Assembly: GCA_021325455.1 (NCBI GenBank)
Contig: JAJPHD010000008.1
Location: 62,001 to 126,000 of the forward strand
DNA: 64,000 nucleotides
Direction: 5' to 3'
Origin: Actinomycetota bacterium
Lineage (GTDB): Bacteria > Actinomycetota > Acidimicrobiia > Acidimicrobiales > JAJPHD01
Under the pieces are notes generated by a model that did not search any database, was not told where the DNA came from, and saw only the letters and a list, made by a program, of their open reading frames with translations. Below are positions 25,392 to 32,668 of the stretch, one piece after another. Each line of letters starts with the position of its first letter. The stretch's first letter is position 1. The position numbers and the translations under genes are program-made.

Positions 25392-26649
25392 GGCGCTCCT
25401 TTCGGAGGTCCTCCGCCACCTGGCGGATGACGGTCATGCCCCGGTGCACCTCGCCGAAGCTGGTGGAAAGGGGCGACGGCCCCAGGCGAACCCTCTCGGG
25501 GGCCCTGAGGTCGGCGACGACCCCGCGGGCCGCCATCCCCTGGACGATGAGGCCCGCCAAGGGGTGATGGAGGGTCACGTGGGAGCCTCGCCGGGCCGGG
25601 TCCCGGGGGGAGGCCAGGGAGAAGCCGAGAGGGCGGAGCCAGGCCTCGTACAGGCCTATGAGGTACTCCGTTAGTGCCACCCCCTTGGCCCGCAGGGCCT
25701 CGATGCCCGCCTCGGCCAGGAGCGCCACCCCTTCCTCCACGGCAGCCAGGAGGGGTACCGGTGGGGTGCCGGTCAGGAAGCGCTCGATGCCGGCCCGGGG
25801 CCGGTAGCGAGGGCCCATCTCGAACTGGTCCTCCTGGCCGAACCATCCCCAGATGGGCTGGCGCAGCTCGGCCTGGAGCTCGCGCCGCACGTAGAGGAAG
25901 GCGGGGGCTCCAGGCCCGCCGTCCACGTACTTGTAGGTGCACCCCACAGCCAGGTCCGCCCCCGCCGCCATGAGGTCGATGGGGACGGCCCCCACGGCGT
26001 GGCACAGGTCCCACAGCACCAGGGCGCCGGCCCGGTGGACCAGCTCGGTGACGGCAACCATGTCGGCCAAGGCGCCCGAGCGGTACGCCACGTGGGACAG
26101 GCTCACCAGGGCCACCGCCCCTGCCTCCAGGGCGGCGGCCAGGCGGTCCATGTCCAGGCCCTCGTCGGGGTCGGTGTGCAAGAGGCGCAGCTCCCGCCCC
26201 TCCCGCTCGGCTATCCCCTGCAGGACGTAGCGGTCCGTGGGGAAGTTGTCGTCGTCGGTGATGATGGCGCCCCCCTCGGGGCCGGCATCCAGGGCCGCCA
26301 CCGCCAGCTTGTACAGGTTGACGGTGGTGCAGTCGGACAGGGCCACCTCCCCAGGCCGGGCCCCGAGGAGGTGCTCGGCCATGAGGTCGCCCACCCGCTG
26401 GGGCAACCCGATCCACTGGTCCCAGGACCGAACCAGGCCCCGTCCCCACTCCTCGTCTATGACCTGGCCCAGGCGGGCCCGGGTGGCCAACGGGAGCCGG
26501 CCGAGGGAGTTCCCGTCCAGGTAGACGAGGTCAGGATCGGGGATGGCGAACCGGTCCCTCAGGTGGGCCAGGGGGTCCGCCTCGTCGAGGGAGGCTGCGT
26601 AGGCGGGGTCGGTGAGGTCAGCCGCCGTGGTTGCCGTCGTCTCGCTCAC
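25384..26649 (-). CDS. kynU: Kynureninase
   Basis: A 421-residue PLP enzyme that cleaves L-kynurenine to anthranilate and alanine. The protein begins near DPLAHLRDRFAIPDPDLVYLDGNSLG. The active-site segments are WDLCHAVGAVPIDL and GCTYKYVDGGPG with the PLP lysine at 240. Length equals that of bacterial kynureninases. The GTG at 26649 is chosen; an upstream extension to 26769 would add low-complexity residues and run through the shared promoter region. It is divergent from the tryptophan dioxygenase gene with a 118-base gap and is the first gene of the anthranilate-activating operon. Confidence 0.94.
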   Translation of the reverse strand: MSETTATTAADLTDPAYAASLDEADPLAHLRDRFAIPDPDLVYLDGNSLGRLPLATRARLGQVIDEEWGRGLVRSWDQWIGLPQRVGDLMAEHLLGARPGEVALSDCTTVNLYKLAVAALDAGPEGGAIITDDDNFPTDRYVLQGIAEREGRELRLLHTDPDEGLDMDRLAAALEAGAVALVSLSHVAYRSGALADMVAVTELVHRAGALVLWDLCHAVGAVPIDLMAAGADLAVGCTYKYVDGGPGAPAFLYVRRELQAELRQPIWGWFGQEDQFEMGPRYRPRAGIERFLTGTPPVPLLAAVEEGVALLAEAGIEALRAKGVALTEYLIGLYEAWLRPLGFSLASPRDPARRGSHVTLHHPLAGLIVQGMAARGVVADLRAPERVRLGPSPLSTSFGEVHRGMTVIRQVAEDLRKERRG

Positions 26650-26703
26650 CTCTCGCGTGCCCGCCCGCTCTCCTGTCTCGCCTCTCGCCCTTGTCGGCAC
26701 ATG

Positions 26704-26726
26704 GTAGGACGCTGGTAGCGTCCTAC
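26704..26726. promoter_or_regulatory. Perfect inverted repeat in the kynU-tdo divergent promoter region
   Basis: GTAGGACGC and GCGTCCTAC form two perfect 9-bp arms separated by TGGTA. The site lies 41 bases upstream of the tdo ATG and 54 bases upstream of the kynU start, so one bound regulator could act on both genes. The overlapping TAGCGT and TACCAT hexamers fit loose actinobacterial -10 boxes. The binding protein is not known. Confidence 0.6.
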
Positions 26727-26767
26727 GAGTTACATCACCTGCGGACGACCTCGGGGCAGGGAGGCCC

Positions 26768-27556
26768 ATGACCGGCCGCTCCTTCGGCGAGGAGGGGGGG
26801 CGGCTCTCCTACGGCAGCTACCTCAGGCTGAGCCAGCTCCTCGACCAGCAGAGGCTCCTCTCCGACCCGCCCGCCCACGACGAGCTGCTGTTCATCACCG
26901 TCCACCAGGTCTACGAGCTGTGGTTCCAGCTCCTCCTGTTCGAGCTGGAGACGGTGCGGGACCTGCTCCGGGAGGGTGCCGACCTGTGGACCCCCCGACG
27001 CCTGCTCGACCGTTGCGCGGTGATCGAGCGGATGCTCGTCGCCCAGGTCGACGTGATCGAGACCATGACCCCCCAGGACTTCCTGGAGTTCCGCTCCCTC
27101 CTGGCCCCGGGGAGCGGGTTCCAGTCCGTCCAGTTCCGGGAGCTGGAGTTCCTCTCGGGAGCCAAGGACCCCTCCTACCTCGAGCGCCTGCACGATGCCA
27201 GGCCCGCCGAGCTGGCTCGGCTGCGCCGGCGGCTCTCCGAGCCCACCTTGTGGGATGCCTTCTTGGACGCCATGGCCGGCCAGGGGCTCCCGGTGGAGGA
27301 CCCCGAGGAGCGGATGGCCTCCCTGCAGGAGGTGGCCACCAACCGGGAGCGCCACCGGGCTCTCTGGGACGTGGCCGAGGGCCTCGTGACCCACGACGAG
27401 CTTTCCGCCGCCTGGCGCAGCCGGCACGTTGCCATGGTGGAGCGCCAGATCGGCACCAAGTCGGGGACCGGCGGCTCGACCGGCGCCCCGTACCTCCGCA
27501 GCCGGCTGCACTTCCACTACTACCCCGAGCTCTGGGACCTGCGCAGCCGGCTCTAG
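26768..27556 (+). CDS. kynA: Tryptophan 2,3-dioxygenase
   Basis: A 262-residue heme dioxygenase that opens the indole ring of L-tryptophan to N-formylkynurenine, the first step of the kynurenine pathway. The distal active-site segment FITVHQVYELWF has His46. RELEFLSG and the proximal heme ligand His220 in SRHVAMVERQIGTKSGTGGS are typical, and the C terminus LHFHYYPELWDLR is conserved. Length matches bacterial TDO. The ATG has an AGGGAGG ribosome site five bases upstream. It is divergent from kynU. A kynurenine formamidase, needed for the next step, is not encoded in the window. Confidence 0.95.
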   Translation: MTGRSFGEEGGRLSYGSYLRLSQLLDQQRLLSDPPAHDELLFITVHQVYELWFQLLLFELETVRDLLREGADLWTPRRLLDRCAVIERMLVAQVDVIETMTPQDFLEFRSLLAPGSGFQSVQFRELEFLSGAKDPSYLERLHDARPAELARLRRRLSEPTLWDAFLDAMAGQGLPVEDPEERMASLQEVATNRERHRALWDVAEGLVTHDELSAAWRSRHVAMVERQIGTKSGTGGSTGAPYLRSRLHFHYYPELWDLRSRL

Positions 27557-27581
27557 CCCACCGATGCGGTGAGCCCTCTCC

Positions 27582-28304
27582 TCAGGCGGCAGGGCGGCGG
27601 GACCCCGATCCCGTCACCCACACCGCCGAGGCCACCCGGCTCCTCACCCGGGCCCGGTGACCCCTCACCTCGAGCACCATGGTCCCCTCGTCGTCCACCG
27701 AGACCACGGTTATGGGGGTGGTGGGGACGAGGCGGGCCCGGTAGGCTTCGTCCAGGACGTCGTGGGCGTCGTGCTCGGCCAGCTCGCTGATGCGGACCAC
27801 TTCGGCCCGCTCGCCCGCCCCCAGGTCCACCAGGCGCCGGGCACAGCGGGCGGAGGAGGGGACCGGCTCCCCCGGGATGGGGTTGCCATGGGGGCAGCAC
27901 GACGGCCTGCCGATGGTCTGGTGCATGCGGTCGAGGACGCGCTCCGACACGACCGGGGCCAGGCGCTGGGCCTCCTCGTCGGCCGCCACCCAGTCCAGGC
28001 CCAGTGACATGACGGCCCAGGCCTCGATGATGCGGTGGCGGCGCACCACCCGGGCGGCCATGTCCTGGCCTTCGGAGGTGAGCTGGAGAAGGCGGCCCGG
28101 CCCGGCCTGGAGGAGGCCCTCGTCGATGAGGCGGCCCACGGCCTCGGTCACCGAAGGCGCTGATATCCCCAGCCACTGGGCCAGGCGCGCCCGGCGGATG
28201 GGCAGGCCCTCGCCCGCCAGGTAGTAGGCCGCCTCCAGGTACCGGAGGGTGGCGGCAGACACCTCCTCGCGTTCGGGCTGGGCCATACGGCTCACCGGGG
28301 ACAT
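27582..28304 (-). CDS. DtxR/MntR-family regulator with a degenerate metal site
   Basis: A 240-residue regulator with the DtxR layout. It has a winged helix (LRYLEAAYYLAGEGLPIRRARLAQWLG then SVTEAVGRLIDEGLL), a dimerisation domain and a C-terminal FeoA/SH3-like domain. By alignment from memory with Corynebacterium DtxR, His79 and Glu83 are kept (RRHRIIE), but Met10, His98, Cys102, Glu105 and His106 are Arg, Asp, Gln, Ala and Pro. The primary metal site therefore looks lost. The segment CCPHGNPIPG is retained. ATG 28304 or 28286 may be the start. It is the last gene after the LLM-SDR-RidA-kinase string and is convergent with tdo. Confidence 0.84.
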   Translation of the reverse strand: MSPVSRMAQPEREEVSAATLRYLEAAYYLAGEGLPIRRARLAQWLGISAPSVTEAVGRLIDEGLLQAGPGRLLQLTSEGQDMAARVVRRHRIIEAWAVMSLGLDWVAADEEAQRLAPVVSERVLDRMHQTIGRPSCCPHGNPIPGEPVPSSARCARRLVDLGAGERAEVVRISELAEHDAHDVLDEAYRARLVPTTPITVVSVDDEGTMVLEVRGHRARVRSRVASAVWVTGSGSRRPAA

Positions 28305-28336
28305 ACTGTCACGGCCGGGCACCGGTCCCCTTTCGG

Positions 28337-29215
28337 CTAAGCAGGCACCAGGACCCGGAGGGCGCCCGGGCGCGACCGGTACCGCAAGGGGGGATGGAGC
28401 TCCACCACCTCGCCGTCCAGGGTGACCTCGGTGCCGGGTTCCAGCCCCACCTCCACCGCCTCCACCAGCTTCTCCTCCACCACCCCCGAGCGCCCCATCC
28501 TCCCCGAGGTCAGGGCGGCGATCAGCCGGAGCCTGGACAGGCGGTGCTCCGCCCGCACCACCCTCAGGTCCAGGACCCCCCGGTCCAGGTGAGCCCGGCG
28601 GGCCAGGGCCACCGGGCGGGCGCCGTAGTGGTTGTTGCCCACGAACACCATCCAGGCCCACACCTCCCTTCCACCCAGCACGACGGGCACGGAGTCGGTG
28701 GCCACCAGCTCCTCCACGCTCGCCAGCATCACGGCCAGGCCCTTGGGCAGGCCCCGGTGGCGCCACCCCTCCCTCTTGGCAATCAGCTGGGCATATATGC
28801 CGACGCTGGAGTTGTTCACGAAGCACCTACCGTTCACCTCGCCCAGGTCGACCTCCCTCACGTGACCGGCAGCCAGGGCCCGGGCCGAGGCGCCGAGGTC
28901 GGTGAGGCCCAGGTCCCGGGCGAAGTGGTTGGTGGCCCCCGCCGGCACGACCAGCAACGGGACCGGTGACCCAGCCAGTGCCTCGGCCACCGTCCTGATG
29001 CTGGCGTCCCCGCCGGCCATCCCCACGAAGGCGGCCCCCTCCGAAACCGCCGCCCGGGCCCGCTCGGCCACCTCCTCGGGCGGGCACACCGCCAGATCTG
29101 CCCCGGGCAGGAGGCGGCGCAGCTCGCCGGGGACGTCGTGGTGCCTTCCCAGGTGGGCGGCACCGGGGTCGACCAGGACCGGTCCGGATGGGGGCCCGCC
29201 CCCGGGCCCGCTCAC
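28337..29215 (-). CDS. Diacylglycerol/sphingosine-kinase-like lipid kinase
   Basis: A 292-residue protein of the DAGK catalytic (YegS/LCB5-like) family, which phosphorylates lipid hydroxyl groups. The nucleotide-binding motif, usually GGDGT, reads GGDAS at 68-72. The following PAGATNHFARDLGL matches the second family motif, and the C-terminal beta domain includes VTLDGEVVELHPPLRY. The Gly-to-Ala change may alter ATP binding. The GTG start overlaps the RidA gene stop. The DtxR-type gene follows 32 bases downstream. Confidence 0.84.
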   Translation of the reverse strand: MSGPGGGPPSGPVLVDPGAAHLGRHHDVPGELRRLLPGADLAVCPPEEVAERARAAVSEGAAFVGMAGGDASIRTVAEALAGSPVPLLVVPAGATNHFARDLGLTDLGASARALAAGHVREVDLGEVNGRCFVNNSSVGIYAQLIAKREGWRHRGLPKGLAVMLASVEELVATDSVPVVLGGREVWAWMVFVGNNHYGARPVALARRAHLDRGVLDLRVVRAEHRLSRLRLIAALTSGRMGRSGVVEEKLVEAVEVGLEPGTEVTLDGEVVELHPPLRYRSRPGALRVLVPA

Positions 29216-29616
29216 CTCTCGGCCACCACCGCCACCCCCATCAGCTCGACCAGGGCAGCGGGGTCGAACAGGCCATTCACCTCGATGAGGGCCATGGCCG
29301 GATAGTGCCTCTGGAAGTGCCTGCGCCACACCTCGCCCAGCTCCCTCAGGCAGGTCCGGTAGGCCCCGGCGTCGGTCACGAACACCTGCAGCGACACGAG
29401 GTCCGACGGGGTCCCGCCGGCGGCCTCCAGGGCGGCGAGGAGGTTGGCAGCGGCCCGGTCGAACTGCTCGACCAGGGTGGCTCCCACGATCTCGCCCTCA
29501 GGACCCTGAGCAGTCTGGCCCCCCAGGTAGACGGTGGCCCCCGGCCCCGCCACCACGGCGTGGGCATAGCCCACGGGCCGGGGGAGCCGGGGGCTGGTGA
29601 CGATGCGGGAGGTCAA
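29212..29616 (-). CDS. RidA-family (YjgF/YER057c/UK114) protein
   Basis: A 134-residue trimeric enamine/imine deaminase-type protein. Typical segments are GYAHAVVAGPGATVYLGGQTAQGPEGEIVG, FDRAAANLLAALEAAGGTPSDLVSLQVFVTD and the C-terminal ALIEVNGLFDPAALVELMGVAVV. The arginine normally found near the C-terminal active site (in a PxRxxxE context) is not visible here, so this may belong to a non-canonical subgroup. TTG at 29616 overlaps the SDR stop (TTGA) and is the only upstream start. It is followed with a four-base overlap by the lipid kinase gene. Confidence 0.85.
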   Translation of the reverse strand: MTSRIVTSPRLPRPVGYAHAVVAGPGATVYLGGQTAQGPEGEIVGATLVEQFDRAAANLLAALEAAGGTPSDLVSLQVFVTDAGAYRTCLRELGEVWRRHFQRHYPAMALIEVNGLFDPAALVELMGVAVVAER

Positions 29617-30359
29617 GCCTGCACCCCTCCCCCGTCGAGCACCACGGCCTGGCCGTTCACGGCCCCCGCCTCGTCGGACGCCAGGTAGGCCACGGCCGCC
29701 GCCACCTCCTCCGGGTCGAGCAGACGGCCGAGGGGCGAGAGGGAGGCCAGGGCGGCCCTGGCCTCCTCCTCGCTCCTCCCCGTGCGGGACACGATGCGGG
29801 CCACGGAACGCTCCGTCATGGGGGTGTCCACGAAGGCCGGGCACACGGCGTTGGCCGTCACCCCGGTCCCCGCCACCTCCGCGGCGACGGCCCTCATGAG
29901 CCCCACGGCGGCATGCTTGGAGGCGGTGTAGGCCGTCGTGTAGCGGGACCCGGCCCGCCCCGCCGTGGAGGCCACCGTGACCACCCTCCCCCACCCCCGC
30001 TCCAGCATGCCCGGGACCACGGCCCGGGTGCACAGGAAGGGGCCCGTGGCGTTAACGGCCAGGTGCTCCTCCCAGCTCTCCACCGAGGTGGCCGCCAGGG
30101 GGGCGCTGTCGGAGACCCCGGCCGCATTGACGAGCACATCCACCCGCGCCAGGGACGAGAAGGTGGCGGCCACCGAACCTGGGCTGGACACGTCGCAGGC
30201 TCCCACCTCCACTCCTCCCACCTCGGCGACCAGCTCCTCCAGGGCTCCCAGGTCCCGCCCCAGGGCCAGCACCTGGTCACCAAGGGAGGCCAAGCGCCGC
30301 ACCACCGCCCGCCCGATGCCGCCCGCCCCGCCCGTCACGACCACCCGCCGGCCGGTCAC
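29613..30359 (-). CDS. Short-chain dehydrogenase/reductase
   Basis: A 248-residue classical SDR. The cofactor motif is TGGAGGIG near the N terminus, NAAG is intact, and the catalytic Ser-Tyr-Lys triad is visible as VASTAGRAGSRYTTAYTASKHA. The C terminus ends LASDEAGAVNGQAVVLDGGG, as in FabG-like enzymes. The substrate is unknown. The GTG start overlaps the stop of the upstream LLM oxidoreductase by four bases, and its stop overlaps the RidA start, so it sits in the middle of a coupled operon. Confidence 0.92.
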   Translation of the reverse strand: MTGRRVVVTGGAGGIGRAVVRRLASLGDQVLALGRDLGALEELVAEVGGVEVGACDVSSPGSVAATFSSLARVDVLVNAAGVSDSAPLAATSVESWEEHLAVNATGPFLCTRAVVPGMLERGWGRVVTVASTAGRAGSRYTTAYTASKHAAVGLMRAVAAEVAGTGVTANAVCPAFVDTPMTERSVARIVSRTGRSEEEARAALASLSPLGRLLDPEEVAAAVAYLASDEAGAVNGQAVVLDGGGVQA

Positions 30360-31294
30360 GACAGCGCCCCCATTACCTCCTCGGAGAAGAGGCGCATCTG
30401 GGCGAGGCGCTCGGGGTAGCGGCCCACCAGGAACTGGACGGCGACGTGTCCCACCCCTACCTCGGCAAAGCGCCCCAGGGCCGCCACCACCTGCTCCGGC
30501 GTGCCCCGGACCCGGTCGGCCTCCTCCTCGACGGGCTGGTCGGTCACCTCCACGGGCAAGCAGCAGTTGAGCCGGACCTGGGCCGGGTCCCGCCCCGCCT
30601 CTTCGGCATGCCGGCGCACGTTGGCGAAGCGGTCCCGTAGCTCGGAGGGGGTGATGCGGGCGAAGTACGGGAACCAGGCGTCGCCATAGCGGCCCGCCCG
30701 CCGCTGGGCCGCTTTGCCCTCGCCTCCACACCACACCGGCACCGGCCGGGCGGGGTCGAATCCCTTCGGGTAGAAGGCGATGTCCTCATAGGAATAGCGC
30801 CGGCCCCGGAAGGTGCAGTGGTCCTCGGTGAACAGGTTGCGCAGCACCTCCAGCTGCTCGTCGCCCACCTGGCCCCTCTCCTTGTACAGCTCGCCCCGGC
30901 CCAGCGCCTCGAACTCCTCGGCCATCCAGCCCACTCCGACGCCCAGGACCAGGCGGCCCCGGGAAAGCCAGTCGATGGTGCTGGCCACCTTGGCCCAGTG
31001 GAGGGGGTCCCGGTAGCCCATGACCAGGACGCTCACACCCAGGCGGACCCGCTCGGTGCAGCCGGCCAGGAAAGCCAGGGCCGTCATGGACTCGAGGAAC
31101 GGCTTGTCGGGCGGGACGATGAACCGACCCGTCCAGCTGTAGGCATAGGGGGTCTCGATCTCCCAGGGGACCACTATGCGGTCGGCGGCCCACACGGTGG
31201 AGAACCCCAGCTCCTCGGCCTCCCGGGCCGCCCCCATGAGCCCCTCCCGGGCGCAGGCCCGCCCCGACACAGGGAGGAAAACTCCGAAGTCCAT
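30356..31294 (-). CDS. LLM-class F420-dependent oxidoreductase
   Basis: A 312-residue luciferase-like (alpha/beta)8 oxidoreductase. The N terminus MDFGVFLPVSGRACAREGLM, the segment RVRLGVSVLVMGYRDPLHWAKVASTIDWLSRGRLVLGVGVGW and the later PVPVWCGGEG are typical of F420-dependent members in actinobacteria. FMN use cannot be excluded. The substrate is unknown. It starts at ATG 31294, is divergent from an amine-oxidase-like gene by 117 bases, and is the first gene of a four- or five-gene operon. Confidence 0.9.
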   Translation of the reverse strand: MDFGVFLPVSGRACAREGLMGAAREAEELGFSTVWAADRIVVPWEIETPYAYSWTGRFIVPPDKPFLESMTALAFLAGCTERVRLGVSVLVMGYRDPLHWAKVASTIDWLSRGRLVLGVGVGWMAEEFEALGRGELYKERGQVGDEQLEVLRNLFTEDHCTFRGRRYSYEDIAFYPKGFDPARPVPVWCGGEGKAAQRRAGRYGDAWFPYFARITPSELRDRFANVRRHAEEAGRDPAQVRLNCCLPVEVTDQPVEEEADRVRGTPEQVVAALGRFAEVGVGHVAVQFLVGRYPERLAQMRLFSEEVMGALS

Positions 31295-31411
31295 GGCGCA
31301 GCAGTCTCAGCCCTGCCCGTTCCGGCGTCAAGACGCCTCCCTCTCCCGCTCCCGCCTCCCTCCTCCTCCGCCGCTCCCAGCACCCTCCTCCTCTCCCGTA
31401 GGGTGGCGGGC

Positions 31412-32575
31412 ATGGGTGCGGGAGGTCAGTGGGTGGAGCGACCGGTGTGGGCCGACCTGGCCGAGCCCTTGGGCCCACTCCCTGCCCTGGAGGGGCACCA
31501 CGAGGCCGAGGCCTGCGTGGTGGGGCTGGGGGGGACGGGCCTTGCGGCCCTGGGCGCCCTGGTGCAGCGGGGCCTCCGGGCCGTGGGACTGGACTCGACC
31601 GTGGTGGCCGGCGGCGCTGCCGGGCGCAACGGCGGCTTCCTGCTGGCCGGAGCGGCCGATCCCTACCACCGGGTGGTGGCCACCCTGGGCAGGCCGCGGG
31701 CCGCAGCCATCTACCGGGCCACCCTGGACGGCCTCCTGGGCATGGCCGCCGAGACGCCCGAGTCGGTGGCCCTCACGGGGAGCCTCCGGGTGGCCCGGTC
31801 AGAGGAGGAGGCCCTCGACTGCCAGCTCCAGCGGGAGGCCATGGAGGCCGACGGCCTCCCGGTGGAGCCCTACGACGGGCCGGAGGGAACGGGCCTGCTG
31901 TTCCCTGCCGACGGGCGCTTCCAGCCCGTGGCCCGGTGCCGCGAGCTGGCCCGCCGCCTGCTGGCGGCCGGCGCCTCCTTGCACGAGCACAGCCCGGTGG
32001 TGGCCGTCGAGGGGGGGCGGGTGGCCACGACCCGGGGCTCGGTGACCTGCCGTTGGGTGCTGCTCGCCACCGACGGGGGCCTGCCCCGCCTGGTCCCGGC
32101 CGCCACCGGGGCGGGTGGGGTGCGCAGCGTCAGGTTGCAGATGCTGGCCACCGCCCCCGCCGCCGACCGGGGCTGGCTCCGGCCCGTCTACGCCCGCTGG
32201 GGCCTGGACTACTGGCAGCAGCTCCCCGACGGGCGGGTGGTGCTGGGGGGCGGCCGGGACAGGGCCGGGGAGGAGGAGTACACCGAGCAGCAGAGGACGA
32301 CGGCCACCGTGCAGGGGCACCTCGACCGGCTTCTCCGGGAGGAGCTCGGCGTGGAGGCCCCCGTCACCCACCGCTGGTCGGGGATCGTGTCCTACTCGGA
32401 CAGCGGCCTGCCCCTACTGGGCCGGGTCGGCCCGGGCGTGTGGGCGGCCGGCGCCTACAACGGCACCGGGAACGTCATCGGTACCCTGTGCGGCAGGGCC
32501 CTGGTCGAGCTGGCCCTGGACGGACGCTCCGAGGTGGCCGAGGTCCTGGCGGGGCCGGTCCCGGCAGGGCGCTAG
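31412..32575 (+). CDS. FAD-dependent amino acid/amine oxidoreductase (DAO family)
   Basis: A 387-residue flavoprotein of the glycine/D-amino-acid oxidase type. The FAD-binding motif is ACVVGLGGTGLAALGALVQRG, followed by GGAAGRNGGFLLAG, a segment characteristic of the gamma-glutamylputrescine oxidase-like branch. The C-terminal HRWSGIVSYSDSGLPLLGRVG and GAYNGTGN close the FAD site. The likely substrate is an amine or amino acid, not identifiable from sequence. The ATG start at 31412 follows a short GC-rich leader. A hairpin begins right after the stop codon. Confidence 0.88.
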   Translation: MGAGGQWVERPVWADLAEPLGPLPALEGHHEAEACVVGLGGTGLAALGALVQRGLRAVGLDSTVVAGGAAGRNGGFLLAGAADPYHRVVATLGRPRAAAIYRATLDGLLGMAAETPESVALTGSLRVARSEEEALDCQLQREAMEADGLPVEPYDGPEGTGLLFPADGRFQPVARCRELARRLLAAGASLHEHSPVVAVEGGRVATTRGSVTCRWVLLATDGGLPRLVPAATGAGGVRSVRLQMLATAPAADRGWLRPVYARWGLDYWQQLPDGRVVLGGGRDRAGEEEYTEQQRTTATVQGHLDRLLREELGVEAPVTHRWSGIVSYSDSGLPLLGRVGPGVWAAGAYNGTGNVIGTLCGRALVELALDGRSEVAEVLAGPVPAGR

Positions 32576-32623
32576 AGGCGCCGACAGGGACGGCCGGGGC
32601 AGCCCCGTCCCGGACAGGCGCCT
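32576..32623. terminator. Two-tier hairpin between convergent genes
   Basis: An outer stem AGGCGCC/GGCGCCT encloses an inner stem GGGACGG/CCGTCCC. It starts at the base after the FAD-oxidoreductase stop and faces nrdJ, which ends at 32669 on the other strand. The symmetry makes it usable from both sides. No U-tract follows, as is usual in high-GC actinobacteria. Confidence 0.6.
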
Positions 32624-32668
32624 ACCCTGCCTGCTTCCGTCGAGGTCGTCAGCGGGGACGCTGCGTCG

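Noticed and set aside
26650-26769. Extension of kynureninase to 26769
   Set aside because: It would read through the divergent promoter and the inverted repeat; the added residues are not conserved-looking.
27582-28304. Treating the DtxR-type protein as a normal iron or manganese repressor with a DtxR box at 26704-26726
   Set aside because: The metal ligands are largely replaced, and the repeat has a 5-base centre unlike the 19-bp DtxR box.
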